Virus record (IMG/VR): IMGVR_UViG_3300005340_000071
Span: 1-26,959 of that record
Strand: one strand, 5' to 3'
From: a virus
DNA length: 26,959 bases
Under the pieces are notes generated by a model, which was not told the origin of the DNA, searched no databases, and saw nothing but the letters and a program-made list of their open reading frames with translations. Shown piece by piece: positions 9,066 to 16,722 of the stretch (the first letter of the stretch is position 1; each line of letters starts with the position of its first letter). A program made the position numbers and the translations under genes.

Positions 9066-10051
9066 AAATCCCACTCAGGAAATTCTGGATAGACCGGCTG
9101 TTGCTGCGCCTCATTATCCCAATTAAACCAATCATTCCAATAATTTGTACTATTTGTATTTCCGGGACCGATGCCGAACATTCCACCGCCACCACCGATG
9201 AATGGGTCCGATAGCCAATCAGTGAACCCACCGCCTCCGGGAGTCGCAACAGAACCGCCTTCAGGTCCGGGGAAACCGCCGCGTGTGCTGGACCACACAT
9301 CGCGTGGCGCACCGCCTTGCGTGCCCCAATTGATGCCGGTGCCCGCATAATATGGCGTGACAGGCACGTTGCCCCATACGCTCTCTCCTGAGAACGGTGC
9401 CCACGGGCCAGCGTTGAAGTTGCCCGGCGCATTGAGATTGCGCGGAGCACCGCCACCACCGCCACCGCCAAAACTCACGCCACCGCCGCCAGTGCGCTGC
9501 ACCTTGGCCAAGTACGCGTTGAACAATCGCTCTGCTTCGCGTGCCGCCGCCTGCGGGTCAGGCGCAGCCGCGAGTGTCGCGTTGCGATTAGCGACTTCAA
9601 GCTGCGTCTCAGGCGATACCGTCAGCGTCTTCGCCACCGTCGGCAACGCGGCAAGAAGGTCAGCCGCGCCCTTGGATTTCTGCGCCTCGGCTGTTAGCCC
9701 GAGCTGGCGCAGCCCCTTGGCACCCACGAACGGGCTGAGCGGGACGCCTGCACCGATGCCGAACTGCGCGGCGGTGTTCTGGAGCATTGCAATGGTTTCC
9801 GGGTCGAGTTCGCCCGCGAGTTCGCTGCCGATGTTCGACGATAACGCGCCGAGGTTTTGCTGAAGCATCGGGAATGCGCCGGCCACGTCCTGATAAATCG
9901 ATGGCAAGCCGATAGGGCCTGGAATTAAGCCCCAAGGCCCCTGCCCGGTGCGCGGTGCTGACGTGTTCGGACCAAACGGCGGCGTGCCTCCGACAAATGG
10001 TCCCGGCGTGAAATCAAATGTTCCGGTGCGGCTTGAGGATGATCGTGGCAT
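9062..10051 (-). CDS. Gly-rich structural protein, 329 aa
   Basis: Not recognised by family. It starts at the ATG at 10051 (MPRSSSSRTGTFDFTPGPF), 2 nt after the previous stop; an in-frame TTG at 10066 is less likely. The N-terminal third is Pro/Gly-rich. A helical centre follows (EAERLFNAYLAKVQRTGGGG), containing a run of Gly around GGVSFGGGGGGGAPR, then a Gly/Trp/Asn-rich C-terminus that ends in YWNDWFNWDNEA and a Pro/aromatic tail. Low complexity of this kind is typical of flexible virion proteins. Its place between the connector-like gene and the coiled-coil protein suggests a virion or internal role. Confidence 0.6.
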   Translation of the reverse strand: MPRSSSSRTGTFDFTPGPFVGGTPPFGPNTSAPRTGQGPWGLIPGPIGLPSIYQDVAGAFPMLQQNLGALSSNIGSELAGELDPETIAMLQNTAAQFGIGAGVPLSPFVGAKGLRQLGLTAEAQKSKGAADLLAALPTVAKTLTVSPETQLEVANRNATLAAAPDPQAAAREAERLFNAYLAKVQRTGGGGVSFGGGGGGGAPRNLNAPGNFNAGPWAPFSGESVWGNVPVTPYYAGTGINWGTQGGAPRDVWSSTRGGFPGPEGGSVATPGGGGFTDWLSDPFIGGGGGMFGIGPGNTNSTNYWNDWFNWDNEAQQQPVYPEFPEWDL

Positions 10052-10053
10052 AG

Positions 10054-11046
10054 CTATGTGATACAACCGACGCCCAGCGAGCGGGGTGTTGCGGTGCCGA
10101 AGACTTCAATGCTGACGGGAATCTGGTCTTCGGGAATGTGAGACCTAATTTCTCGGTTTAATTCTCGCACCGCTTTCTGCTGAAATACTTCGGCACTTGC
10201 GTTGTCGCCCGAGTTCTCATCTCGTATCGCAAGAATCATCAGCTTAATCGCAACCCAATTATCGATGAGCATTTGGTCTTCGTCCGTTTCGACTGCAATG
10301 AACCGAAGTTTCACCAGCGCCTCAAGGCTCGTGAGGCCGTTGCAGTTTCCGCTTTGGCGCAATCCTCGAATCGTCGAGTGCATGAAAGACGGACTGCGCT
10401 CGCTGGGCGTGTAGTACGCGCAATCTTCCATCACGTCAGCCACTGGGTCATAGGCATAAAGTCTGACCGGACCCATTGTGGCGTCTTTTAACACCCTCGA
10501 AATGTGTCGCACGAGAAACGGCGTGCCAACGAACGGAATTGCCAAAGTCAAAACGACGCCTTCCTGCCAAGTGCCGTCATCACGTTTGGTCATTATGGTC
10601 TGTCCGTTCGCGTCGATGCCGTAAATCGTGATGGTTTTTCCCACGTCAGCTTGATAAGCGGGAAAAGCTCGAATGTATCGCTCCGCCCCACAACGCAACT
10701 GAGCTTGGACTGGAACGGTGCCGTCATTTTGGATGACGACATTACCGCAGCGCGATGCAGCGCACTGGTAGTCGGCACCATTCATTGGGAGGAAAGGCCA
10801 CCAATAATCGCTGACGACCATTTGGCGTCCGCACAGATTCACGGCCAGCGGAGTTTCAACGTAGCGGGGCCAAGTTATGGTGTTACATCTCACGCACGCA
10901 GCGAACTTTTTCACGGTTCCCCAAAACCCACCACGTACCATGAGCCGTTGCACGGCCTCGTTCGTCCACGCCTTGAACGTGACTTTGTTTGAGCACACGC
11001 CCGCAACGTCTGATGCCTGCGTTTCTTTGAATTCACCCCAAGTCAT
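10054..11046 (-). CDS. Probable connector / tail-adaptor-like structural protein
   Basis: 330 residues from the ATG at 11046, which overlaps the upstream TGA (ATGA); the frame continues upstream but there it is an Arg-rich shadow of the neighbouring gene. N-terminal helix with WTNEAVQRLMVRGGFWGTVK, then a Cys- and Trp-containing beta region (CNTITWPRYVETPLAVNLCG) and strands such as VGKTITIYGIDANGQTI. The C-terminal helical segment has LRFIAVETDEDQMLIDNWVA and AVRELNREIRSHI. The build, helical ends around beta domains with a terminal amphipathic helix beside a probable nozzle gene, suggests a head-tail connector or tail-tube A-type protein. This is inference from layout and general resemblance to phage metagenome proteins. 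Confidence 0.55.
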   Translation of the reverse strand: MTWGEFKETQASDVAGVCSNKVTFKAWTNEAVQRLMVRGGFWGTVKKFAACVRCNTITWPRYVETPLAVNLCGRQMVVSDYWWPFLPMNGADYQCAASRCGNVVIQNDGTVPVQAQLRCGAERYIRAFPAYQADVGKTITIYGIDANGQTIMTKRDDGTWQEGVVLTLAIPFVGTPFLVRHISRVLKDATMGPVRLYAYDPVADVMEDCAYYTPSERSPSFMHSTIRGLRQSGNCNGLTSLEALVKLRFIAVETDEDQMLIDNWVAIKLMILAIRDENSGDNASAEVFQQKAVRELNREIRSHIPEDQIPVSIEVFGTATPRSLGVGCIT

Positions 11047-11597
11047 ATAGCACGATCCCACAGGCGCGTCGTGGGCTTGATGAAATAGACTCCGATTGCA
11101 TTCGGCACACCGGGCGTGGCATCGTCGAATACGGCGAGCGTGCCAAGCGGCGCGGCGATGAGCGTTCCGACGCCGAGTGGCCACAAATCGGAGAAAGCGG
11201 TATCGCGTTGCCAGAACGGGCCGGTCGATTGCGAAACCGTACCCGCCTCGCCGCCATCGTATGTTTCGAGCTGCGTAAGCGTGCCGACGAAGATTCGTCG
11301 CTCGTAAGTCGGCACAACACCTCCATTCCAGTGGTTTTTTGTCCATGCCCCCACGACCAGATTCCACGTAAAGAATCCCACGATGACGCCAGTGCTCGCG
11401 TCAGTCTTCGCCCAGATGCGCCCGCGCTGCTCAACCGTCGGCTGATTCGGCCCCATGATTGCGAACGCGAACTCGTTCGGCAGAAATACTTCGATGCTCT
11501 CGGCGATGGCGTTTGCCAACTCTTGATTGTTTGCTGGGCAAAATCCAGGTGGGAACGGCGAAACTTCGGTGCGTAAAATGATGTCGTCGGTGGGCAT
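11043..11597 (-). CDS. Tail appendage-like hypothetical protein, 184 aa
   Basis: Starts at the ATG at 11597 (MPTDDIILRTEVSPFPPGF); a TTG 12 codons upstream is possible, and neither has a clear ribosome binding site. The protein is beta-rich, with the segments RGRIWAKTDASTGVIVGFFT and NLVVGAWTKNHWNGG and aromatic surface-like residues. There is no signal peptide or membrane span. It lies between the Ig-containing fibre gene and the connector-like gene, overlapping the latter by ATGA, so it is probably a small tail or fibre-associated protein. Not recognised by family. Confidence 0.6.
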   Translation of the reverse strand: MPTDDIILRTEVSPFPPGFCPANNQELANAIAESIEVFLPNEFAFAIMGPNQPTVEQRGRIWAKTDASTGVIVGFFTWNLVVGAWTKNHWNGGVVPTYERRIFVGTLTQLETYDGGEAGTVSQSTGPFWQRDTAFSDLWPLGVGTLIAAPLGTLAVFDDATPGVPNAIGVYFIKPTTRLWDRAI

Positions 11598-11650
11598 CGC
11601 ACAACCAATGCGCCTATTCTGCGCGATTAGCAATAGCGAAAAGCTATCGG

Positions 11651-13585
11651 TCAGAACAACTCAACATCAATCGTGGTCGCAATCGCCGTGAACGAGAGCG
11701 GCGTGACATTGAGCGTGATGACACCGTTGGTGACGAGGCGGAAGTGCAATCCGGCATTTGTGTTGCCATCAGTGACAATGGCGAAGATGCCGCGCAACAT
11801 CTCGGCGCTCGTATCCAAATCGGTCGAGCGCGTGAGCACCCACGGCGTCCCGCCAGAACCAAGCGATGTCACGACGTAGCTGCCGTTGTTCTCACCAAAC
11901 CCCTCGTTCTTGACTAACACTCGGTCAGCGACGGAGAGCGCGATTCCGTCAATAGCGGGCAAAGCACCAACAGCATTTGCCGTGAGCACGTTCAAGACGC
12001 GGGTATTGGCTGGCAGTGCAGCGGTGGTGGCAACCCGCCACGCGGTTTTCTTGCCGAACATCGTCCAGCCCACGACATCGGACGAAAAAACGAAGGTTCC
12101 TTGCGGCGCGTATCCGGCCCCGCCGAGACCAACCCACGAAACGACGTTGCCTTCGACGGGGTGTTGGTAGGTAACGGCGAGAATCCACGCACAGCCAGTC
12201 GGCGTGGCTTGGCCAGCGGTGTCGTGGTAAACCTTGCAGGCGGCGGGCGTGTCGAGGAGTGCGCCATTGAGTTGGAACGGCGCAAATCCGCTCGTGACGC
12301 GCCACTCGTAATTGACGTAATTCAGGTTCGGCTCGAACGCGGGAAAGGTGCCGTCCCAAACGGTGCCAGAGCCAGCGGTGCAACCGGAGAACGGCGCCAG
12401 GCTACCAAGCAAGGATGCGAGATTGACAATCCGAAGCTGCATCGCCTGATAATTCAGTGCGGATTTTCGGATGCGCGTCAGTCGCCAAGTCACGGGCACG
12501 AAGTCAACGAAGGTGCATGTGTTTCGCACATCCACAGTGATGGTCGCGCCGAAGCTCTGAAACTGTATGGGCGTCTTGTCGAAGGCGGCTTCGGCGGCGG
12601 CAAGTGTCGAAAACCCGCATCCGATGGTAACGCAGTCGCAATCAAACGGAAGTTCTTCGCGCGTGCTAGTGTTGTGAACGATACGGGCATTGCTATCCAC
12701 GCCTTCCCCAATGCCTTGAGGATTGACGATCCATTCCAAGAACGGTGGATCGGGAAAGAGCGGCACCGACTGCTTTTGCACCGCACCACTGATGTATTGC
12801 ACGGTGTAAGTGCCAAGGATCAACCCGTTCCATTGATTATCTGAAGTGCCATCGAAGGTGTTTACGCCACGATCACCGAAGCTCGTATTATCGGTGACGC
12901 CAAGATCGCACGGCACATCGGCGCTCACGGTGATTCGGAACACGCGCTTGCAAATAAGTCGCGTCTGCGTGGCGGGGTTGAGTGCGCCAGTGGCCTGCGC
13001 GACGAACGTGAACAGACCCGACACCATCGGCATACCGGAGATGACGCCATCAGCGGACAGGCTCAGTCCTCTAGGCAACGCACCGCCAACCACCGTCCAC
13101 ACGACTGGCGCGAGCGCACCGGACTGTTGCAAGGTCTGAGAATACTCGGTGCCAGAGAACGCCTCGGGCAATGTGCCGGGCGTTGAGATTGTGCAATTCT
13201 GGTTCTGGCGGGCGTTCTGCGCGTTGTAAGCCTGCGCTTCACATAGCGCCAAGTGTTCGGCGGCGGTATCGGCGATTTCTTGAGCAGCAGCGTTAAATTG
13301 CGCCTGAGTGAAGTTAGTCGGAAGATAACGCACCAGCTCGACGCCATCGCAGCAAACGAATCTCAGGGGATTACCGCCCGTTGGCGGCGTATAAGGAATC
13401 GCGCCGTCGGGAATAATCACATTATGGGGGTATGCGCCCGCATCGCACGAAAATCCTTGTGGGCAGTTTAAGATGAAACCCGTCTGCGCCGACAAAAATG
13501 TCAAACCCTGAGTGTAGAATGGAGGCGCTGGAACTGGACAGCATTCCACTGGCGGTTCACAAATCACTGACACTGGCAAGCTCAC
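11651..13585 (-). CDS. Tail fibre-like protein with Ig-like (He_PIG) domain
   Basis: 644 residues from the GTG at 13585, chosen because AGGAGG lies 7 nt upstream and the GTG overlaps the preceding stop (GTGA); a TTG at 13609 is an alternative. The N-terminus is Cys-rich (EPPVECCPVPAPPF). Residues ~140-205 match the He_PIG Ig-like pattern: LPEAFSGTEYSQTLQQSGA, then GGALPRGLSLSADGVISGMP. The C-terminal ~110 residues (VATTAALPANTRVLNVL, DGIALSVADRVLVKNEG, NNGSYVV, LTRSTDLDTSAEMLRGIFAI) match a beta domain widely present in phage tail fibres. Both suggest a surface or receptor-binding role, which follows from family knowledge rather than from an identified receptor. Confidence 0.75.
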   Translation of the reverse strand: MSLPVSVICEPPVECCPVPAPPFYTQGLTFLSAQTGFILNCPQGFSCDAGAYPHNVIIPDGAIPYTPPTGGNPLRFVCCDGVELVRYLPTNFTQAQFNAAAQEIADTAAEHLALCEAQAYNAQNARQNQNCTISTPGTLPEAFSGTEYSQTLQQSGALAPVVWTVVGGALPRGLSLSADGVISGMPMVSGLFTFVAQATGALNPATQTRLICKRVFRITVSADVPCDLGVTDNTSFGDRGVNTFDGTSDNQWNGLILGTYTVQYISGAVQKQSVPLFPDPPFLEWIVNPQGIGEGVDSNARIVHNTSTREELPFDCDCVTIGCGFSTLAAAEAAFDKTPIQFQSFGATITVDVRNTCTFVDFVPVTWRLTRIRKSALNYQAMQLRIVNLASLLGSLAPFSGCTAGSGTVWDGTFPAFEPNLNYVNYEWRVTSGFAPFQLNGALLDTPAACKVYHDTAGQATPTGCAWILAVTYQHPVEGNVVSWVGLGGAGYAPQGTFVFSSDVVGWTMFGKKTAWRVATTAALPANTRVLNVLTANAVGALPAIDGIALSVADRVLVKNEGFGENNGSYVVTSLGSGGTPWVLTRSTDLDTSAEMLRGIFAIVTDGNTNAGLHFRLVTNGVITLNVTPLSFTAIATTIDVELF

Positions 13586-15591
13586 GACACATCCTCCTGC
13601 AAAGTGCAAAGTGGCTTCGCGAATTTCGGTTCCGGTACAATACTGGACATAAACCTCGAACCGAAATATTTCATATGCCCCTGAATCACAAACCGGAATT
13701 GAATGCGTTTTCCATCCGTCAGCGGTCGGTCGTTGATTTCATCGCAACTACCTTCAGGTTTTCCGAAGCCTATGGGGTCTCGAATCTGCGGCGGCACATT
13801 GTTGATTCTGCTGCATCCGGTGAGCGGATCAATTCCACATGATGCGAGTGCGGCACAGAGCGAGAACCGCGTCCATAAATTCCAACACGGATATTCGTCT
13901 GCTCGCCAATACACTGTCACGTCCACACGCCCTTTCACGTCGTAAAAGTAGCCTTCGCCATCTTCGAGCCGGTTCAATCCTAACCGATTTTGGTCAGCGT
14001 TACGGAAATCCAACGCAGCAGTCTCAATCGACCAAATGATCGGCGTCTGGTCATTGTCCTCGATGACATCGGTTTCGCTATTAAGAATTTCCCAAAACTC
14101 AATCTCCTGCGCGGCGTTCAGGACGAACGCGAAGCACCGCTCCACGTCGTTGAATCGGCCTTTGACGAATTGCAGAACGCTGATGCCAGTCCCCACGCTC
14201 TCCCACACTGTCGGCGCTTTGCCTCGAAGCGAGCTGATCAGATCAAAGTTGAGTGCGACCCAGCCGCGATGCAAGACACCGTGTTGGGTGAACACAGGAG
14301 ATACAGTCATCAACAAACGATTGTCGAACACAACTGCGCTGGAATATTGGAGCAAAGCTGTATCGTCCTTTTTGAGCACATCGGAGACTTCGCGGCTCAT
14401 GGGCACGTTGCCCCACGTTGCGAAATCTCGCCGACCAAGGATGAGCGACCAAATGCCGACCGTGCCGCGATACCACAAATCACCTTTAGCAACGACAGTG
14501 CTATATTGTGACAAACCTCCGCTCTCGACCTGCGATACGGTCACGATTGGATTTGTGACAGTCGCCCAGTCAGCGGTCGTGGTCGGCGCATTGCACGAGA
14601 AAACGATTTCAGGAGTGAGAATTTGCACCGGCCCTTGGCCAAGTGAAGCGTCGAGCGTCGGCACGCCGCGAATGGCGGTGATTTCGCCAACACTGCCGGG
14701 AACCCGGAACCGCTTGTTGCTCGCCAGATAAAGATTTTCGCTGATATGCAGGACGGCATCTCGAAATTCCTCAGCAAGCGTACCTGAAGCACCTCCAACC
14801 GCGTCGCCAGCAAGGAATGTGACGCCATCTGGTCCGGCCTGCCACACACGTCCAAGCCAATACGTGCCCATGCGTGCGATTGGCAATTCAGGATTCGCAC
14901 CGACGAGCACCGAACGCCGGGACGTGGCACCGTCAAAAAAGATCGGCACCGATTGGCCGTCGTTAATAATCATCCATTTCTCAGCTTGCCAGAGCCACGC
15001 TTGCGTGCGCGATGCCGGGTTCACGTCCCAGAACGTCAGCACTGCACCAGCGGCGACGAGCGGGCCGGGATCGTCGATGTTTTCGACAGTCAGGACAGTT
15101 GGCGAGTCCACGGAGACAATAATGTAGTTGTGATTGCCTACGCGAATCTCGAAGTTTGCGCCGAGGTTTACGGTCGAGAGCACCGTGATCGTCACCGTCG
15201 CGCCGATGGCTGGCACCGCGAATCCCACGTCAACGATGGTGTTGTGTGCGATGGTGATTTCGCGCACCGAAGCTGTCCTCGCTCCTGGCGTGAACTGGAA
15301 CAGCCGACCGCCGATGGATGCGATGATTGAACCGATGCCGGAATCACTTCGATAGTACGCGCTGCCTTGGAATCGACCGTCCTGTTGACGCGAAGCCAAC
15401 ACACCGTCGCCGCCATAATCCAGTGTGAGCCGGCGATTCGGTGCGCGAGGCGAAGCATATCCTCCTCGTACGCTCGTGTTGGTGAGGTAAGCCGCCTGAG
15501 TGCGCTGGAGCTGCGATGGGAGAACGCCGCTGTTCATCCCGTCGATCAGCGGGCCGATGCTATCGTAGAGGTAGTGGGGCTTATCAGCCAT
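13582..15591 (-). CDS. Probable tail nozzle / tail tubular B-like protein, 669 aa
   Basis: Starts at the ATG at 15591 (MADKPHYLYDSIGPLIDGMN). The opening SGVLPSQLQRTQAAYLTNTS, RGGYASPRAPNRRLTLDYGG resembles the N-terminus of podoviral nozzle/stabilising proteins, in which a short helix is followed by a statement-like RGG...PR segment and then beta-propeller-like repeats. The rest is strand-rich and ends in a Cys-containing region (CAALASCGIDPLTGCSRI). No enzymatic motif is seen. It is followed directly by the fibre gene (GTGA overlap) and preceded by the 73-aa gene (8-bp overlap). The nozzle assignment is by resemblance and context; a generic tail protein is the safe reading. Confidence 0.6.
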   Translation of the reverse strand: MADKPHYLYDSIGPLIDGMNSGVLPSQLQRTQAAYLTNTSVRGGYASPRAPNRRLTLDYGGDGVLASRQQDGRFQGSAYYRSDSGIGSIIASIGGRLFQFTPGARTASVREITIAHNTIVDVGFAVPAIGATVTITVLSTVNLGANFEIRVGNHNYIIVSVDSPTVLTVENIDDPGPLVAAGAVLTFWDVNPASRTQAWLWQAEKWMIINDGQSVPIFFDGATSRRSVLVGANPELPIARMGTYWLGRVWQAGPDGVTFLAGDAVGGASGTLAEEFRDAVLHISENLYLASNKRFRVPGSVGEITAIRGVPTLDASLGQGPVQILTPEIVFSCNAPTTTADWATVTNPIVTVSQVESGGLSQYSTVVAKGDLWYRGTVGIWSLILGRRDFATWGNVPMSREVSDVLKKDDTALLQYSSAVVFDNRLLMTVSPVFTQHGVLHRGWVALNFDLISSLRGKAPTVWESVGTGISVLQFVKGRFNDVERCFAFVLNAAQEIEFWEILNSETDVIEDNDQTPIIWSIETAALDFRNADQNRLGLNRLEDGEGYFYDVKGRVDVTVYWRADEYPCWNLWTRFSLCAALASCGIDPLTGCSRINNVPPQIRDPIGFGKPEGSCDEINDRPLTDGKRIQFRFVIQGHMKYFGSRFMSSIVPEPKFAKPLCTLQEDVS
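13593..13598 (-). promoter_or_regulatory. Strong Shine-Dalgarno for the Ig-containing fibre gene
   Basis: AGGAGG on the minus strand, 7 nt before the GTG at 13585. It lies inside the last codons of the nozzle-like gene. Most genes here lack such a strong site, so it decides the GTG start and suggests high fibre expression. Confidence 0.7.
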
Positions 15592-15805
15592 TTAATGGAA
15601 TAACCCGATTCTTAGGCTTTTTGTAGCAGTGAAGAACTCCTTCTTTCGTATTGCAGGACACGCCAATTTCTGGGTCCATGTAAAATCCGTGTCGAAATTG
15701 TACATGGAATTTCATCCACTGTACTTGCAAATCGAGTCGCCGTTCTTTTTCCTCTGGCGTCTCATCATAGAACACATCAAGTGGAAATCCCGGAAGTTCG
15801 TTCAT
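15584..15805 (-). CDS. Small hypothetical protein, 73 aa
   Basis: Not recognised. A charged helical first half (MNELPGFPLDVFYDETPEEK, then RRLDLQVQWMKFHVQF) is followed by a short beta-like end that contains two Cys. Overlaps the start of the nozzle-like gene by 8 bp and begins 11 nt after the collagen-like gene. Such packing, and the absence of any other candidate in the gap, supports it as real. No function can be given. Confidence 0.6.
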   Translation of the reverse strand: MNELPGFPLDVFYDETPEEKERRLDLQVQWMKFHVQFRHGFYMDPEIGVSCNTKEGVLHCYKKPKNRVIPLNG

Positions 15806-15816
15806 GGCAATTCATC

Positions 15817-16656
15817 TTAAGCATGGAGATAAGTCGCGATTATTTCCGCTTCGACAACGTGCAAGAATCCCGCCGTTGGCGGAACATCAATCGCGGCCAT
15901 CATACGAATGATGTCAGTAGTCAACGCCGTCGTGTAAGCGACCACCGGCCACACAACGATGAGCGCGGTGTAAGTCAGCGTTGTGATTATCTCCGTTTTG
16001 AAACCGTTGGGGGTGTTGGTAATGGTGCCCGGAGTGTTGTTCTGGCGATTGAGTAAAAAGCTCACGTTGCGTACGGCCGCGAATGTCGCGCCCGTATAAT
16101 CAATGCGAGCACGCGCTTGTAAGAGCCAAGTGCCCGCTGTTGTCAGCGTAATGCGTTGCGTGCCGCTGGTTCCAAAGTTGATTTCAGCAGCATCGAGCGT
16201 GATGTCTGTCTGGTCGATGACGTATGGCGCTCCGACACCGTACTTGGAAACTGGCGCTATGGCCGGGAGTGTGGTCACTGCTGGTTGCCACCCCGATGGG
16301 GTCACGATTGTGCCAGCAGAGATGGTGTTGCCTGCATTGACGTTGGCCTCCCAGTCGGGGTAAACGACGCTGACGTGCGTGCTATCCACGATGGCGGTGA
16401 CGAGGAAGAATAATCCGTCGGGCATGAATAGCGGCTCGCCTACGGCCATCCATGACGTGTTCTCGACTTCAACCGTGACGGGCGTGGCTCCATCAGCAGG
16501 TGGGATTACGAAATCGTCGGTGGTGAAGCTGAAGGCGCTGACTCCGTTTTCGCCCGCAGCTCCCGGTGCTCCATCTTCGCCCGGAGGCCCCGGAATATTT
16601 TGGACGACTTCTTCGGAGCAACAACTTGGTTGGCAGCAATCGACGATTCCGAGCAT
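15817..16656 (-). CDS. Collagen-repeat tail appendage protein
   Basis: 279 residues from the ATG at 16656, with AAAGG 5 nt upstream; a TTG five codons earlier is in frame. A Cys-rich start (DCCQPSCCSEEV) is followed by a short collagen-like run of Gly-X-Y (GPPGEDGAPGAAGENG, about residues 22-38), which normally drives trimer formation. The C-terminal half is strand-rich and resembles C1q/TNF-like trimeric jelly rolls: RITLTTAGTWLLQARARIDY, then NVSFLLNRQNNTPGTITN. Together these suggest a trimeric fibre or decoration protein exposed on the virion. It is the first gene of the minus-strand block, directly opposite the terminase gene. Confidence 0.7.
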   Translation of the reverse strand: MLGIVDCCQPSCCSEEVVQNIPGPPGEDGAPGAAGENGVSAFSFTTDDFVIPPADGATPVTVEVENTSWMAVGEPLFMPDGLFFLVTAIVDSTHVSVVYPDWEANVNAGNTISAGTIVTPSGWQPAVTTLPAIAPVSKYGVGAPYVIDQTDITLDAAEINFGTSGTQRITLTTAGTWLLQARARIDYTGATFAAVRNVSFLLNRQNNTPGTITNTPNGFKTEIITTLTYTALIVVWPVVAYTTALTTDIIRMMAAIDVPPTAGFLHVVEAEIIATYLHA

Positions 16657-16722
16657 AAGAGCCTTTCTCAATCCCGCTGTTCGGGTGTTGTCTCAGATTG
16701 CGCCTTCGCGTAGCGTCCGTCA
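16657..16722. promoter_or_regulatory. Divergent intergenic region, presumed control region
   Basis: A 66-bp gap between the first genes of the two divergent operons. If the operons have their own promoters, they should lie in or near here. I see no convincing -10/-35 pair on either strand. A weak inverted repeat CCCG(5 nt)CGGG is present on the minus strand. Assigned by position only. Confidence 0.3.

Noticed and set aside
10054-11367. Longer version of the connector-like protein starting at 11367
   Set aside because: The extra ~107 residues are Arg-rich and antiparallel in composition to the real gene at 11043-11597 in another frame. ATG 11046 with an ATGA overlap is a better start.
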